Positions 1 through 7,687 are shown, counted from the first letter of the stretch. The stretch: DNA of 14,921 nt from an uncultured Ruminococcus sp. (GCA_902796505.1 CADBPA010000183.1:1-14921), one strand, 5' to 3'. The notes: a model not told the origin generated them from the sequence alone. A program made the numbers and translations.

Positions 1-1546
1 CGAGGACTTCGGTGACCGGGACGGTGGCGGTGCTTTGATAGCAGGCGAAGCACCGGTCGGTATTTTCGGGGACGGTTTTCTGCGTGAAGAGGCTGACGAG
101 TGGGACGAGGATCAGGCCGCCGAGCATGGCGAACACGCCGGAATAGAGCGAGTTTTTGAAAACGAAGGAGAAGAACGCCGAGCCCGATACGTCGAGCGCG
201 CCGAGCGAGATGAAGAGCTGGACGATCTCCAGCGAGACGCCGAAGACGAAGGAGGCGGCGACGCCGGCTTTCGTGGTCTTTTTCCAATACAGACCGTAGA
301 GGAAGGGGGCGAGGAAGGCACCGGCGAGCGCGCCCCAGGAGACGCCCATCATCTGCGCGATGAAGAGGTTTTTCGATTTGGACTGGAAGATGGCGATGAC
401 GGCGGAAATGAGAATGAAAACGCAGAGGAAGATCCGGATGACGAGCGTTTTCTTCTTGTCGCTCATCGCCGCTTTCCGCTCGGCGATCGGTGCGATGAAG
501 TCGAGCGTCAGGGTGGAGGAGCTGGTGAGGACGAGCGAGGAGAGGGTGGACATCGAGGCGGAGAGAACGAGGACGATGACGATCCCGATGATGACCGGGG
601 AAAGCCCGGAGAGCATGGTGGGGATCACGGCGTCAAAGCCAAGCGCCTTGACGTCCACGGGGTAGAGCCGCCCGAAACCGCCGAGGAAATAGCATCCGCC
701 GGCGACGATGACGGCGAAGACGGTGGAGATAACGGTGCCTTTTTTGATGGCGTCCTCATTCTTGACGGCGTAGAATTTGCCGACCATCTGCGGCAGTCCC
801 CAGGTACCGAGCGAGGTCAGCAGGACGACGAAGAGCAGCGAGACGGGATCGGCGCCGAAGAAGGAGGCGTACTGCCATCCGGCGCCCTCGGCAAGGCCTT
901 CGATCGCCGCCGTGAAGCCGCCGTTGTCCGCGAGGACGGCGCCGATGACCGCGACGATGCCGACGAGCATCACAAGCCCTTGAATAAAATCGTTGAGAGC
1001 GGTCGCCATATAGCCGCCGAAGACGACGTAGATCCCGGTCAGCACCGCCATCACGATCACGCAGACCGAGTAATCGATCCCTTCGTATGCCATGGCGAAG
1101 AGGCGGGAGAGCCCGTTATAGAGCGAGGCGGTATAGGGGATGAGAAAGACGAAGGTGATGATCGAGGCGGCGACGCGGAGGGCGGGGGACTCGAAGCGCG
1201 TGCCGAAGAAGTCCGGCATGGTTTTCGAGCCGAGATGCCGCGTCATCACCCGGGTGCGCCGACCGAGGATCACCCAGGCGAGCAGCGAGCCGATGAAGGC
1301 ATTGCCGAGGCCGATCCATGTCGAGGCAAGCCCGAAATTCCAGCCGAACTGCCCGGCGTAGCCGACGAAGATGACAGCGGAGAAATAGGACGTGCCGTAG
1401 GCGAACGCCGTCAGCCACGGTCCGACCGATCTGCCGCCGAGGACGAAGCCGTCCACCCCGGAGGCGGACTTGCGGCAATAGATCCCGATGCCGATCATCA
1501 CGGCAAAGAACAGGACGAGAAAGAGCGAGATGACGAAAACTTCCAT
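1..1546 (-). CDS. Sodium:solute symporter (SSS family), C-terminus cut by window edge
   Basis: Secondary transporter of the SSS (PutP-like) family, which couples Na+ entry to uptake of an organic solute across the cytoplasmic membrane. About 515 codons are visible from the ATG at 1546, close to the usual family length, so only a short C-terminal piece is probably missing. The translated minus strand is almost entirely hydrophobic helices. Family landmarks are the GGRS motif (about residues 37-40), GGYMATALNDFIQG (about 177-190), GTWGLPQMVGKFYA (about 247-260) and the Ser/Thr-rich MSTLSSL (about 332-338), which matches the Na+-site helix. The start follows GGGAGG at a good distance. The gene has its own promoter and a T-box leader with a tyrosine specifier, so I infer import of tyrosine or a related compound. 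The family call is firm; the substrate is inference. Confidence 0.9.
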   Translation of the reverse strand, partial: MEVFVISLFLVLFFAVMIGIGIYCRKSASGVDGFVLGGRSVGPWLTAFAYGTSYFSAVIFVGYAGQFGWNFGLASTWIGLGNAFIGSLLAWVILGRRTRVMTRHLGSKTMPDFFGTRFESPALRVAASIITFVFLIPYTASLYNGLSRLFAMAYEGIDYSVCVIVMAVLTGIYVVFGGYMATALNDFIQGLVMLVGIVAVIGAVLADNGGFTAAIEGLAEGAGWQYASFFGADPVSLLFVVLLTSLGTWGLPQMVGKFYAVKNEDAIKKGTVISTVFAVIVAGGCYFLGGFGRLYPVDVKALGFDAVIPTMLSGLSPVIIGIVIVLVLSASMSTLSSLVLTSSSTLTLDFIAPIAERKAAMSDKKKTLVIRIFLCVFILISAVIAIFQSKSKNLFIAQMMGVSWGALAGAFLAPFLYGLYWKKTTKAGVAASFVFGVSLEIVQLFISLGALDVSGSAFFSFVFKNSLYSGVFAMLGGLILVPLVSLFTQKTVPENTDRCFACYQSTATVPVTEVL

Positions 1547-1604
1547 AGAATATTCCTCCCGGAATCGGATTTGCCTTGCGGTTTGAAGGGGCTGTCAGGC
1601 AAAA

Positions 1605-1882
1605 CAAAAACCCCCGGCCGACTGTCGGCCAGAGGACGCATTCTCACGTGTTACCACCTCTGTTCACCCGCGCCTCACGGCGGCGGGCCTCTGCACGTAC
1701 GGCGCGGAGCGCTTATACGTTCTGCCGATAACGGAGCAAACCGCCGCGCCTGACCGATAAGGCTTTCGGCGCGGAGCTCACGGAGCGTAATTCCCGGCAT
1801 CGATCCCCCCTGCTGCCTCGCACCAAACGGCAGTTCTCTGTGCGGCGGGATCCCGCGGTACTTCTCTCCGGTCATCGCTGAT
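1605..1882 (-). promoter_or_regulatory. T-box riboswitch leader, tyrosine (UAC) specifier
   Basis: A complete T-box leader lies between the promoter and the symporter gene. Stem I closes with CGGAG (1870-1866) against CTCCG (1785-1781). The specifier loop has 5' strand AGAAGTA (1865-1859) and 3' strand GAATTACG (1793-1786). This matches the canonical layout GAA-N-codon-purine, so the specifier is UAC (1789-1787), read by tRNA-Tyr. The distal arm has AGAGAA followed by CTGCC/GGCAG (1817-1813 and 1833-1829 in plus coordinates) around GTTTGGTGCGA. The T-box sequence AGAGGTGGTAACACGTG starts near 1662 and is followed by the terminator. In this family uncharged tRNA favours the antiterminator and lets transcription continue. 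ATT or TTA as alternative codons fit the loop alignment less well. Confidence 0.9.
1606..1635 (-). terminator. T-box-controlled intrinsic terminator
   Basis: On the minus strand CCTCTGGCCG pairs with CGGCCGGGGG across a short ACAGT loop and is followed by TTTTTG. The 5' arm overlaps the 3' part of the T-box antiterminator, so the two folds exclude each other, as expected for a T-box. Confidence 0.88.
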
Positions 1883-1888
1883 GAGAGA

Positions 1889-1917
1889 AGTATAGCAGAT
1901 TCCGGCGAAAATGTCAA
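1889..1917 (-). promoter_or_regulatory. Sigma-A promoter of the T-box/symporter unit
   Basis: The -35 TTGACA (1917-1912) is a perfect consensus. A 17-bp spacer separates it from the -10 TATACT (1894-1889). The predicted start is near 1882, just upstream of T-box stem I. Confidence 0.9.
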
Positions 1918-1947
1918 GAGAAAAACGAAAATTTTTCGCAAAAAGGC

Positions 1948-1988
1948 AAAAAAAGTCGGCGACGGAGCGCATAAACGCCGCCGTCGAC
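1948..1988 (-). terminator. Terminator of the alpha-galactosidase/PHP/M32 unit
   Basis: On the minus strand a long stem starting GTCGACGGCGG pairs, with two mismatches, with the arm ending CCGTCGCCGAC, and seven T follow. It lies about 27 bases after the M32 peptidase stop and just upstream of the next promoter. Confidence 0.8.
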
Positions 1989-2014
1989 CGGATAAATATG
2001 CAGATTTTTCGGGA

Positions 2015-3523
2015 TCAGAGCCGATAAATATCGGTATATTTGCGTTCGAGGTAGGCGAGGAAATCCTTTGCGGTGAGCGGTCTGCCGCAAAGCGCGAGAA
2101 GCCACTCCTTCGGAGAGAGGCGGTTGGCCTCGGCGAAGACGTTCTTGCGCATCCACTCTTTGATTTCGGAGAATCGTCCCTCCCGGATCGCGCCGCGAAA
2201 ATCCATCTCGCGCTCGATCTTTTGAAGGTACATCGCGTTGTAGGCGTTGCCGAGGGCGTAGCTCGGAAAATAGCCGAAGCCGCCGGTCCAGTGGACGTCC
2301 TGCAGAACGCCTTCGGCGTCGTTTCGGGGGCGCACGCCGAGATACTCGTCGTAGAGCGCGCTCCACGCATCGGGGATCGCCTCGACTGGGAGTTCTCCGG
2401 AGCAGATCTTCTTTTCCATCTCATAGCGGATGACGATGTGCAGCCCGTAGGTCACCTCATCCGCCTCGGTGCGGATCAGGGACGGCTCGACGAGGTTGAC
2501 CGCCTCGTAGAGTTCCCGCTCGCTGACGTCGCCGAGTTCTTCGGCGAAGAGTTCGTGAAACTTCGGATAGATCAGGTGGATATACTCCTCGCTTCTGCCG
2601 ATGACGTTTTCGTAGAAGCGCGAGACCGATTCGTGCATACCGTTTGAGATCTCGTCGTTGATGAAATGCGCGTAGTCCTCCGCCGGCTCGTTCTGCATGA
2701 AGATGGCATGGCCGCCCTCATGGATGACCGAGTACATATTCGAGAGGACCATATCCTCATGGTAATGGGTGGTGACGCGCGCGTCATTTTCGGCGATGTC
2801 GGAGGTGAAGGGATGCTCGGTGGTGGTGATCGCGCCGCGGTCGAAATCGTAGCCGTTCAGCCGGAGCAGATAGTCGGAGAATGCCTGCTGCTTCGGGATC
2901 GGGACTTTGCGGGAGAGAAAATCGGTGCGGATCTTATGTTTTGACGCCCGGATGCGCGCGATCAGCGAGCGAAGCCCGTCTTTCAGTTCGTCGAAGAAAC
3001 GGTCGAGCTCGTCCGAGAGGACGCCGCGCTCATAATCGTTGAGGAAATTATCGTAGAGATCCGGCAGTTTGTTCTCACGCAGGGCGACCTGCTCGCGGCC
3101 GGCTTCGATGACGGCGGCGAGAGAATCCGAAAAGAGCGAAAAATCCGCCGCGCGCTTCGCGTTTTCCCAATCCATATAGGCTTTGTTGTAGATATTCGAC
3201 CAGCGCAGGTCGTCCGCCGGGGTGACGTTCTTCTGCTTTTCATAGGAATCGTAAAGCAGATCCGAGAGGCGGCGGTCGAGCGGATCGAGCTCCTCCCTGT
3301 GTTCGTGGAGATACACGATCAGCTCCTTCATGCGGCGGCTGTTTTGAAGCTTGAACGCCTCGTTGGCGAAGAAACTCATCGTCGCGCCCTGATCGGGTTT
3401 TGCGTTCTTCGGGGCGATCGTTTCAAAATCGAAATTCAGGATGCCGAGCGCGTGCTGATAATAGCGGAGCTTGCGCAGTTTTCGGTACAGTTCGTTTCTC
3501 TTCTTTTGCGTTTCGGTTTGCAT
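2015..3523 (-). CDS. Carboxypeptidase M32 (carboxypeptidase Taq family)
   Basis: Zinc-dependent metallocarboxypeptidase that removes C-terminal residues from peptides, expected in the cytoplasm because no signal peptide is seen. Length is 502 residues, the usual size. Every family motif is present in order: HPF (about 237), DARVT (near 248), the zinc site HEGGH (268-272), HES with the third zinc ligand Glu (297-299), IRTEAD (350-355) and GVLQDVHW (about 405-412) followed by GYFPSY. The ATG at 3523 is preferred because AAGGAG lies at the right distance; an in-frame TTG at 3544 would add seven residues but lacks a comparable site. It is the last gene of a three-gene unit, 43 bases after the PHP gene. 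Its link to sugar use is unclear; recycling of short peptides is the likely job. Confidence 0.93.
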   Translation of the reverse strand: MQTETQKKRNELYRKLRKLRYYQHALGILNFDFETIAPKNAKPDQGATMSFFANEAFKLQNSRRMKELIVYLHEHREELDPLDRRLSDLLYDSYEKQKNVTPADDLRWSNIYNKAYMDWENAKRAADFSLFSDSLAAVIEAGREQVALRENKLPDLYDNFLNDYERGVLSDELDRFFDELKDGLRSLIARIRASKHKIRTDFLSRKVPIPKQQAFSDYLLRLNGYDFDRGAITTTEHPFTSDIAENDARVTTHYHEDMVLSNMYSVIHEGGHAIFMQNEPAEDYAHFINDEISNGMHESVSRFYENVIGRSEEYIHLIYPKFHELFAEELGDVSERELYEAVNLVEPSLIRTEADEVTYGLHIVIRYEMEKKICSGELPVEAIPDAWSALYDEYLGVRPRNDAEGVLQDVHWTGGFGYFPSYALGNAYNAMYLQKIEREMDFRGAIREGRFSEIKEWMRKNVFAEANRLSPKEWLLALCGRPLTAKDFLAYLERKYTDIYRL

Positions 3524-3566
3524 TTTCTTCTCCTTTTTCGTCAATTTTGCAAAGAATCGTTGTCAT

Positions 3567-4412
3567 TTATGCGATCGGGTAGGCGATCGGGCGGCGATTT
3601 TCGTAATAGGTCAGCTCGGAAAATCCGATCGAAAGGAGAACGTTTTTCGCCGATTCAAAGGCGTGCGCGGCGTTTTCTGCGAGATGCGCGTCCGAGCCGA
3701 TGGTGAGCCGCCTGCCGCCCTTTTCGCGGTAGAGGCGGAGGATGCGCTCGTCGGGCATCAGCACGTCATACGCCGAGCCGAGGCAGGAAGTATTGACCTC
3801 AAGCGCCTTTCCCCTGCGGATGACGGTATCGAGGATCGCCGAGATCTCGGGCAGAAAGCGTTCGGGCGAGACCGCAAGACCGAATTTTCCGATGAGATAG
3901 CGGTAGGGGACGGTCAGATGCGCGAGAATATCGTAATCGGCGGTCTCCGCCGTCTCGGCAAGATCGGTAAAATACTGCGAAAGATAGCCGTCGAGTTTTT
4001 CCGCGGGAAAGTTTCGGAAGTCGATCAGCGAAAAAGGCTGCATCCAGCCGGGATAGCGCACCGAGTGGATCGAGCCGATCACGACGTCGTGACGGCAGAG
4101 GGAAAGTATCCGATCCGCCGCCGTATCGTTCCAGATCGCCTCGCCGATCTCCACGCCGTGGTAGATATGCGCGCCGGGCGTCCGGTTCAGCCGCTCGGCT
4201 TCCTCGGCGGCGCGCAGGATCGGAGAAAAACGGTCGCCGTCCCAGGCAAGTTCGGTATCGAAATGATCGGTGACGGCGAAGTCCACGCCGCGTGCGCTCA
4301 TCGCGGCGCGCATCTCGGCAAGACTGCTCTTTCCGTCGTGCGAGTAGGTCGAATGCGTATGCGTATCGACAAAGCGGACGCCGGGGGCGGCAAAGACAGG
4401 TCGGGGTTTCAT
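3567..4412 (-). CDS. PHP-domain phosphoesterase, histidinol-phosphatase (HisJ/HisK) type
   Basis: A 281-residue metal-dependent phosphoesterase of the PHP superfamily, closest in pattern to the histidinol-phosphatases that convert L-histidinol phosphate to histidinol in histidine synthesis. Metal-ligand motifs are visible: DTHTHS (His18, His20), VTDH (Asp49, His50), GVEIG (Glu88), GSIHSV (His116), LAHL (His165) and GSDAH (Asp241, His243). Length and the GSDAH ending fit HisJ-type enzymes. The start has only a weak GGAAG upstream and lies 18 bases after the alpha-galactosidase stop, so translation may depend on the upstream gene. No other his gene is in view, and several PHP enzymes of this type act on other phosphate esters, so the exact substrate is open. 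Confidence 0.85.
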   Translation of the reverse strand: MKPRPVFAAPGVRFVDTHTHSTYSHDGKSSLAEMRAAMSARGVDFAVTDHFDTELAWDGDRFSPILRAAEEAERLNRTPGAHIYHGVEIGEAIWNDTAADRILSLCRHDVVIGSIHSVRYPGWMQPFSLIDFRNFPAEKLDGYLSQYFTDLAETAETADYDILAHLTVPYRYLIGKFGLAVSPERFLPEISAILDTVIRRGKALEVNTSCLGSAYDVLMPDERILRLYREKGGRRLTIGSDAHLAENAAHAFESAKNVLLSIGFSELTYYENRRPIAYPIA

Positions 4413-4430
4413 CGGTCGTTCTTCCGGAAT

Positions 4431-6614
4431 TTATTTTTCTTCAAAGTGGAATTTCGCGGTGCGGAAATCGCCCGACGCGTGACCGCCGAAGTTCGGGATC
4501 AGACCGACGTTCATCAGCGTGGCGCCCGAAAGGATCAGGGAAAGTTCGGGGACGAAGTAGTTCTTCTTCGGATCGAGACCGCGCATTTTCACGCGATGCG
4601 CCTCGCTGTTCACGCCGCCGAGACGGCGGTAGGCGATCAGGTAGGCGCGGCTCTTGTCCTTCGAGACGATCGCCTCCGAGAAATAGTTGCCGGTAAAGGG
4701 ATCGTCGATGCGGTAGAGGTCGCCGAAGAGGATGAGATCCTCCATTTCGCGGTACTCGGCGGTCTGCTCGCGGATGGCGGCGATCTCCTCTTCGGTCAGC
4801 TTGGTGCTGTCCAGCTCATACCCGGTCGCGCCGAGGTGGGCGATGTCGGCACGGGTGGCGAAGGATTCGGTGCGCCCGGTCTGGTGATTCGGGCAGGAGG
4901 AGAGATGGCAGGCCATCGAGGAGAGCGGATAGGCGTAGGAGGTGCCGGTCTGGATCTTCGTGCGCTCCTCGGCGTCCGAGTCGTCCGAGGTCCAGATCTG
5001 CGGAAAATAGGCGAGGACGGCGGGATCGAAACGCGCGCCGCCGCTGGCGCAGCCCTCGAAGAAAATATCGGGGTTGCCTTCGACGATCCGCTCGAAAAGA
5101 TCGTACACGCCGAGGGCAAAGCGGTAGGCAAATTCGGACTGCCGTTCGGGAGGAAGACCGAGGGTGTACTGCTCGGTCACGTCGCGGTTATAGTCCCATT
5201 TGACGTAGTCGATCTGATGAGAATGTAAAATTTTGTTTACCGAATCGGCGATATAATCGCGCACGTCCGCACGGGTGAGGTCCATCATGAGCTGCTGGCG
5301 CGTGCGGCAATGATCGCGGCCGGGAACGCCGATGGCGTAGTCGGGATGCGCGCGGTAGATCTCCGAATCCTCCGAGATCATCTCCGGCTCGAACCAAAGC
5401 CCGAACTTCATGCCGGCGCCGTGGACGTGTTCGATCAGCCGGTCGAGGCCGCCTTCGAGCTTTTGCTCGTTGACGAACCAGTCGCCGAGCCCGGAGCTCG
5501 GATCCTCGCGCTTGCCGAACCAGCCGTCGTCGAGAACGAAGGTGTCGATGCCGGTGCCTTTCACGGCGTCGACGATCGCGGCGAGTTTTTCATAGGTGAA
5601 ATGGAAGGTAGTCCCTTCCCAGTTGTTGAGCAGAAGCGGACGGGAGGACTTTACGTAGCGCGGCTGGATCAGATGGTCGCGCAGCAGGTCGTGCATCGCG
5701 CGGCTCATTCCGCCGAGGCCTTCGTCCGAATAGGCGAGAAGCACTTCGGGGGTATAAAATTCCTCGCCCGGTTCCATATGATAGCCGAAGTCGAAGTCGT
5801 TGACGCCGCCGGTCAGCAGCGTGTCGCCGCCGCCCGTCCCCTGCGCTTTGAGAACGAAGGAGGAGGAATAGACGAGGCTCACGCCGATCGCCTCGCCCCG
5901 GTCCTCGTCGGTATGCCGCCCGGCGATCACCAGGAAGGGATTGAGCGAGGCGGAGGAGGAGCAGCGTTTCGAGTCGATCGCATAAACGTGGTGGCCGATC
6001 GGGGTGCGTTCGGGGGTGCGCTCTCTCGCCCAGCCGCCGTAGAAGGAGATCGCGTCGTACTCCTGCCCGGGCAGCGAGAGGCTGAACGAATAGGCGCGGC
6101 GCAGTTTTGCCGGGGTATCGGCGCCGTTGCGGTAGACGGCGCGGCGAGCGATCACGTCCTCGTCCTCCCAGACGGTATAGTAAAGATCCGCCGAGAAGGC
6201 GGTGAACTTGTCGGCAAGGTGAAGCACCAGCGTTTCTCCGCCGCGCGAGGAGGGCATTCCGGGAATGCGCGGCTTTTCGGAAAGGATCTCATAGCCGGCA
6301 AAGAGCAGATCGGAGAGGCGGTCGCCTGCGGCGTTTTCCACCAGAACGCAGGGCTCGCGGTAATCGCCGGTGCCGTGGAAGGAACACTCGGTCCACATCA
6401 TATCGTAGCTCGCGTATCCTCTGCGGACTTCGGGGGGCAGCGGCTCGTGATCGCCCATTCCGCCGCCGCGGGTGAAGAAGAGCGGATCGTGCGAGATCTT
6501 TTTGCCGAAATAGAGATGCTCGGCATAGCCGTAGGAATTGACGGTGAAGGCGTAGGTGATCGATCTGCCGTCGAGATAGAAGGTTTTGGTACTGCGGTCA
6601 AAGCTGATGGCCAT
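4431..6614 (-). CDS. Alpha-galactosidase, glycoside hydrolase family 36
   Basis: Retaining alpha-galactosidase that releases alpha-linked galactose from melibiose, raffinose-type sugars or galactomannan side chains. It has 727 residues, the typical GH36 length, and no signal peptide, so imported oligosaccharides are probably cut in the cytoplasm. An N-terminal beta-sandwich region (about 1-320) precedes the catalytic barrel. Visible motifs are LDDGWF (361-366), WFEPEMIS (407-414), YVKWDYNRD with the nucleophile Asp474, CASGG (522-526) and WTSDDSDAEER carrying the acid/base Asp near 544. SCPNHQTGR (573-581) is also typical. The start follows AAAGGA eight bases upstream. It is the first gene of a unit with a strong promoter and a possible cre site at the transcription start. 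No sugar transporter is adjacent. Confidence 0.95.
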   Translation of the reverse strand: MAISFDRSTKTFYLDGRSITYAFTVNSYGYAEHLYFGKKISHDPLFFTRGGGMGDHEPLPPEVRRGYASYDMMWTECSFHGTGDYREPCVLVENAAGDRLSDLLFAGYEILSEKPRIPGMPSSRGGETLVLHLADKFTAFSADLYYTVWEDEDVIARRAVYRNGADTPAKLRRAYSFSLSLPGQEYDAISFYGGWARERTPERTPIGHHVYAIDSKRCSSSASLNPFLVIAGRHTDEDRGEAIGVSLVYSSSFVLKAQGTGGGDTLLTGGVNDFDFGYHMEPGEEFYTPEVLLAYSDEGLGGMSRAMHDLLRDHLIQPRYVKSSRPLLLNNWEGTTFHFTYEKLAAIVDAVKGTGIDTFVLDDGWFGKREDPSSGLGDWFVNEQKLEGGLDRLIEHVHGAGMKFGLWFEPEMISEDSEIYRAHPDYAIGVPGRDHCRTRQQLMMDLTRADVRDYIADSVNKILHSHQIDYVKWDYNRDVTEQYTLGLPPERQSEFAYRFALGVYDLFERIVEGNPDIFFEGCASGGARFDPAVLAYFPQIWTSDDSDAEERTKIQTGTSYAYPLSSMACHLSSCPNHQTGRTESFATRADIAHLGATGYELDSTKLTEEEIAAIREQTAEYREMEDLILFGDLYRIDDPFTGNYFSEAIVSKDKSRAYLIAYRRLGGVNSEAHRVKMRGLDPKKNYFVPELSLILSGATLMNVGLIPNFGGHASGDFRTAKFHFEEK

Positions 6615-6648
6615 AATGAAAATCCTTTCTTGCCGGGGGTGCGTCCGG

Positions 6649-6663
6649 CGAAACCGCTTTTAT
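6649..6663 (-). promoter_or_regulatory. Candidate cre (CcpA) operator
   Basis: The minus strand reads ATAAAAGCGGTTTCG, which matches the cre pattern WTGNAANCGNWNNCW except for two positions. It overlaps the end of the -10 box and the expected transcription start of the alpha-galactosidase unit, where binding would block transcription. Carbon catabolite repression of such genes is common, and hprK is present nearby. The match is imperfect, so this is a candidate only. Confidence 0.35.
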
Positions 6664-6690
6664 TATACACAAGCGCGCGGGAAAAGTCAA
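6662..6690 (-). promoter_or_regulatory. Sigma-A promoter of the alpha-galactosidase unit
   Basis: TTGACT (6690-6685), 17-bp spacer, TATAAT (6667-6662). The predicted leader is about 40 bases. It lies back to back with the SGNH hydrolase promoter, with 38 bp between the two -35 boxes. Confidence 0.88.
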
Positions 6691-6728
6691 GATAAATGCG
6701 GGATCCGGAAAGATTTTTTTCGCCGGAC

Positions 6729-6758
6729 TTGACAGAAAACGGGGGAGCGTGCTACAAT
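6729..6758 (+). promoter_or_regulatory. Sigma-A promoter of the SGNH hydrolase gene
   Basis: TTGACA (6729-6734), 18-bp spacer, TACAAT (6753-6758). The predicted start is about 20 bases before the coding region. Confidence 0.85.
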
Positions 6759-6785
6759 AGAGAAAAAAGAAAGAAGGCATACGCT

Positions 6786-7517
6786 ATGAAGATCAGAGAA
6801 AAGATCCGCATGGGCCGCGCGGATCTCGTCAAGGAAGGACCGATCACCATCGTAGCGTTCGGAGACAGCGTGACGCACGGCGCCGTCGCCGACGGCGAGA
6901 TCGATTACGAAAGCGTTTACTGGGCGAGGCTGCGCAGAAAGATCAACGCGGTGTCGTCCTACGTCCCGGTCAACGTCATCAACGCCGGCATCGGCGGACT
7001 GACCGCCATCGATTCGGTGGAGCGGATGGAGCGGCAGGTGCTCTCGCATCGCCCCGATCTCGTCATCGTCTGCTTCGGGCTGAACGACGTCAACCGCGAA
7101 CTTGAGGACTATCTCGCCGCCCTGCGCGAGATCTTTGAAAAATGCACCGCCGCCTGCGATGAGGTCATCCTGATGACGCCGAATATGCTGAACACCTACG
7201 TGGACGAAAACACCCCGAAACAGCATTACGAATACGCAAAAAAGACCGCCGAAATGCAGAACAGCGGACGGATGGATCGCTATATGAACGCCTCTATGGA
7301 ACTGGCGCGGCAGATGGGCGTGACCGTCTGCGACTGCTACGGCGAATGGAAGAAGCTCTCCGAAACGACCGACACGACGGCGCTGCTCGCCAACCGCGTC
7401 AATCACCCGGTGCGCAGGATGCACGAACTGTTTGCCGATATGCTTTTCCGGCTGATCCTGCCGGACGCCGCCGGTCCCGGAAAGATCGAAAGCACGATGT
7501 ATCTTTCGGAGGAATAA
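6786..7517 (+). CDS. SGNH/GDSL-family hydrolase (probable esterase)
   Basis: A 243-residue serine hydrolase of the SGNH fold, probably a carbohydrate or acyl esterase. There is no signal peptide, so a cytoplasmic role is likely. The SGNH blocks are visible: block I FGDSVT with nucleophile Ser28, block II NAGIGG (67-71), block III GLND with Asn100, and block V NHP with His207. The usual Asp three residues before the catalytic His is Arg204 here, so the acid member of the triad is missing or supplied elsewhere. The ATG at 6786 is chosen because GAAGG lies eight bases upstream and the promoter ends at 6758; the longer in-frame start at 6696 would place the promoter inside the gene. It is divergent from the alpha-galactosidase unit and ends at a strong terminator, so it is a single-gene unit. 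A role in removing acetyl groups from sugars is inference. Confidence 0.85.
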   Translation: MKIREKIRMGRADLVKEGPITIVAFGDSVTHGAVADGEIDYESVYWARLRRKINAVSSYVPVNVINAGIGGLTAIDSVERMERQVLSHRPDLVIVCFGLNDVNRELEDYLAALREIFEKCTAACDEVILMTPNMLNTYVDENTPKQHYEYAKKTAEMQNSGRMDRYMNASMELARQMGVTVCDCYGEWKKLSETTDTTALLANRVNHPVRRMHELFADMLFRLILPDAAGPGKIESTMYLSEE

Positions 7518-7605
7518 AGCGAAGCTGCGGCGCGAAAATCATCCGAAAATTGCCGGATTTGAAAAGAATTGTTTGCAAATATTGCAATCAAAGACTCTTT
7601 TCCGC

Positions 7606-7639
7606 AAAAAAAGGCTTCCTCTTCGGGAAGCCTTTTTTC
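7606..7639. terminator. Bidirectional terminator between SGNH hydrolase and hprK
   Basis: The plus strand reads AAGGCTTCC, loop, GGGAAGCC, then six T; on the minus strand the same stem is followed by seven T. It can end transcription from the SGNH gene and from hprK. The 88 bases between the SGNH stop and this hairpin hold no gene. Confidence 0.9.
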
Positions 7640-7650
7640 GTTGTTTTTTA

Positions 7651-7676
7651 GAAAACAAATCTTCCTTTTCGGGAAG
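7651..7676 (-). terminator. Second hairpin after hprK, near-copy of the next terminator
   Basis: The minus strand reads CTTCC, loop CGAAAA, GGAAG, then ATTTGTTTTC. With its flank it repeats the neighbouring terminator (AAAGGCTTCCCGAA followed by AGGAAG), but the 3' arm has decayed, giving a shorter stem. It begins about 11 bases after the hprK stop. Confidence 0.5.
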
Positions 7677-7687
7677 CCTTTCCGCGA

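Noticed and set aside
35..1753. Plus-strand open frame of 572 codons across the symporter gene
   Set aside because: It is antisense to a clear SSS symporter and its T-box leader, has low-complexity Asp/Glu/Gly-rich composition, and has no family motif. GC-rich codon use opens such shadow frames.
3471..6695. Two long plus-strand open frames (3471-5228 and 5310-6695)
   Set aside because: Both are antisense to the PHP and GH36 genes, which carry full catalytic motifs. The frames have Gly/Ala/Val-rich composition and no recognisable domain.
6687..7424. Minus-strand open frame of 245 codons
   Set aside because: It is antisense to the SGNH hydrolase, which has conserved blocks, a promoter and a ribosome-binding site.
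7573..7587. TTGCAA-ATA-TTGCAA inverted repeat between the SGNH gene and its terminator
   Set aside because: It is short and AT-rich, is not placed at a promoter, and has no partner site in the window; chance is a sufficient explanation.
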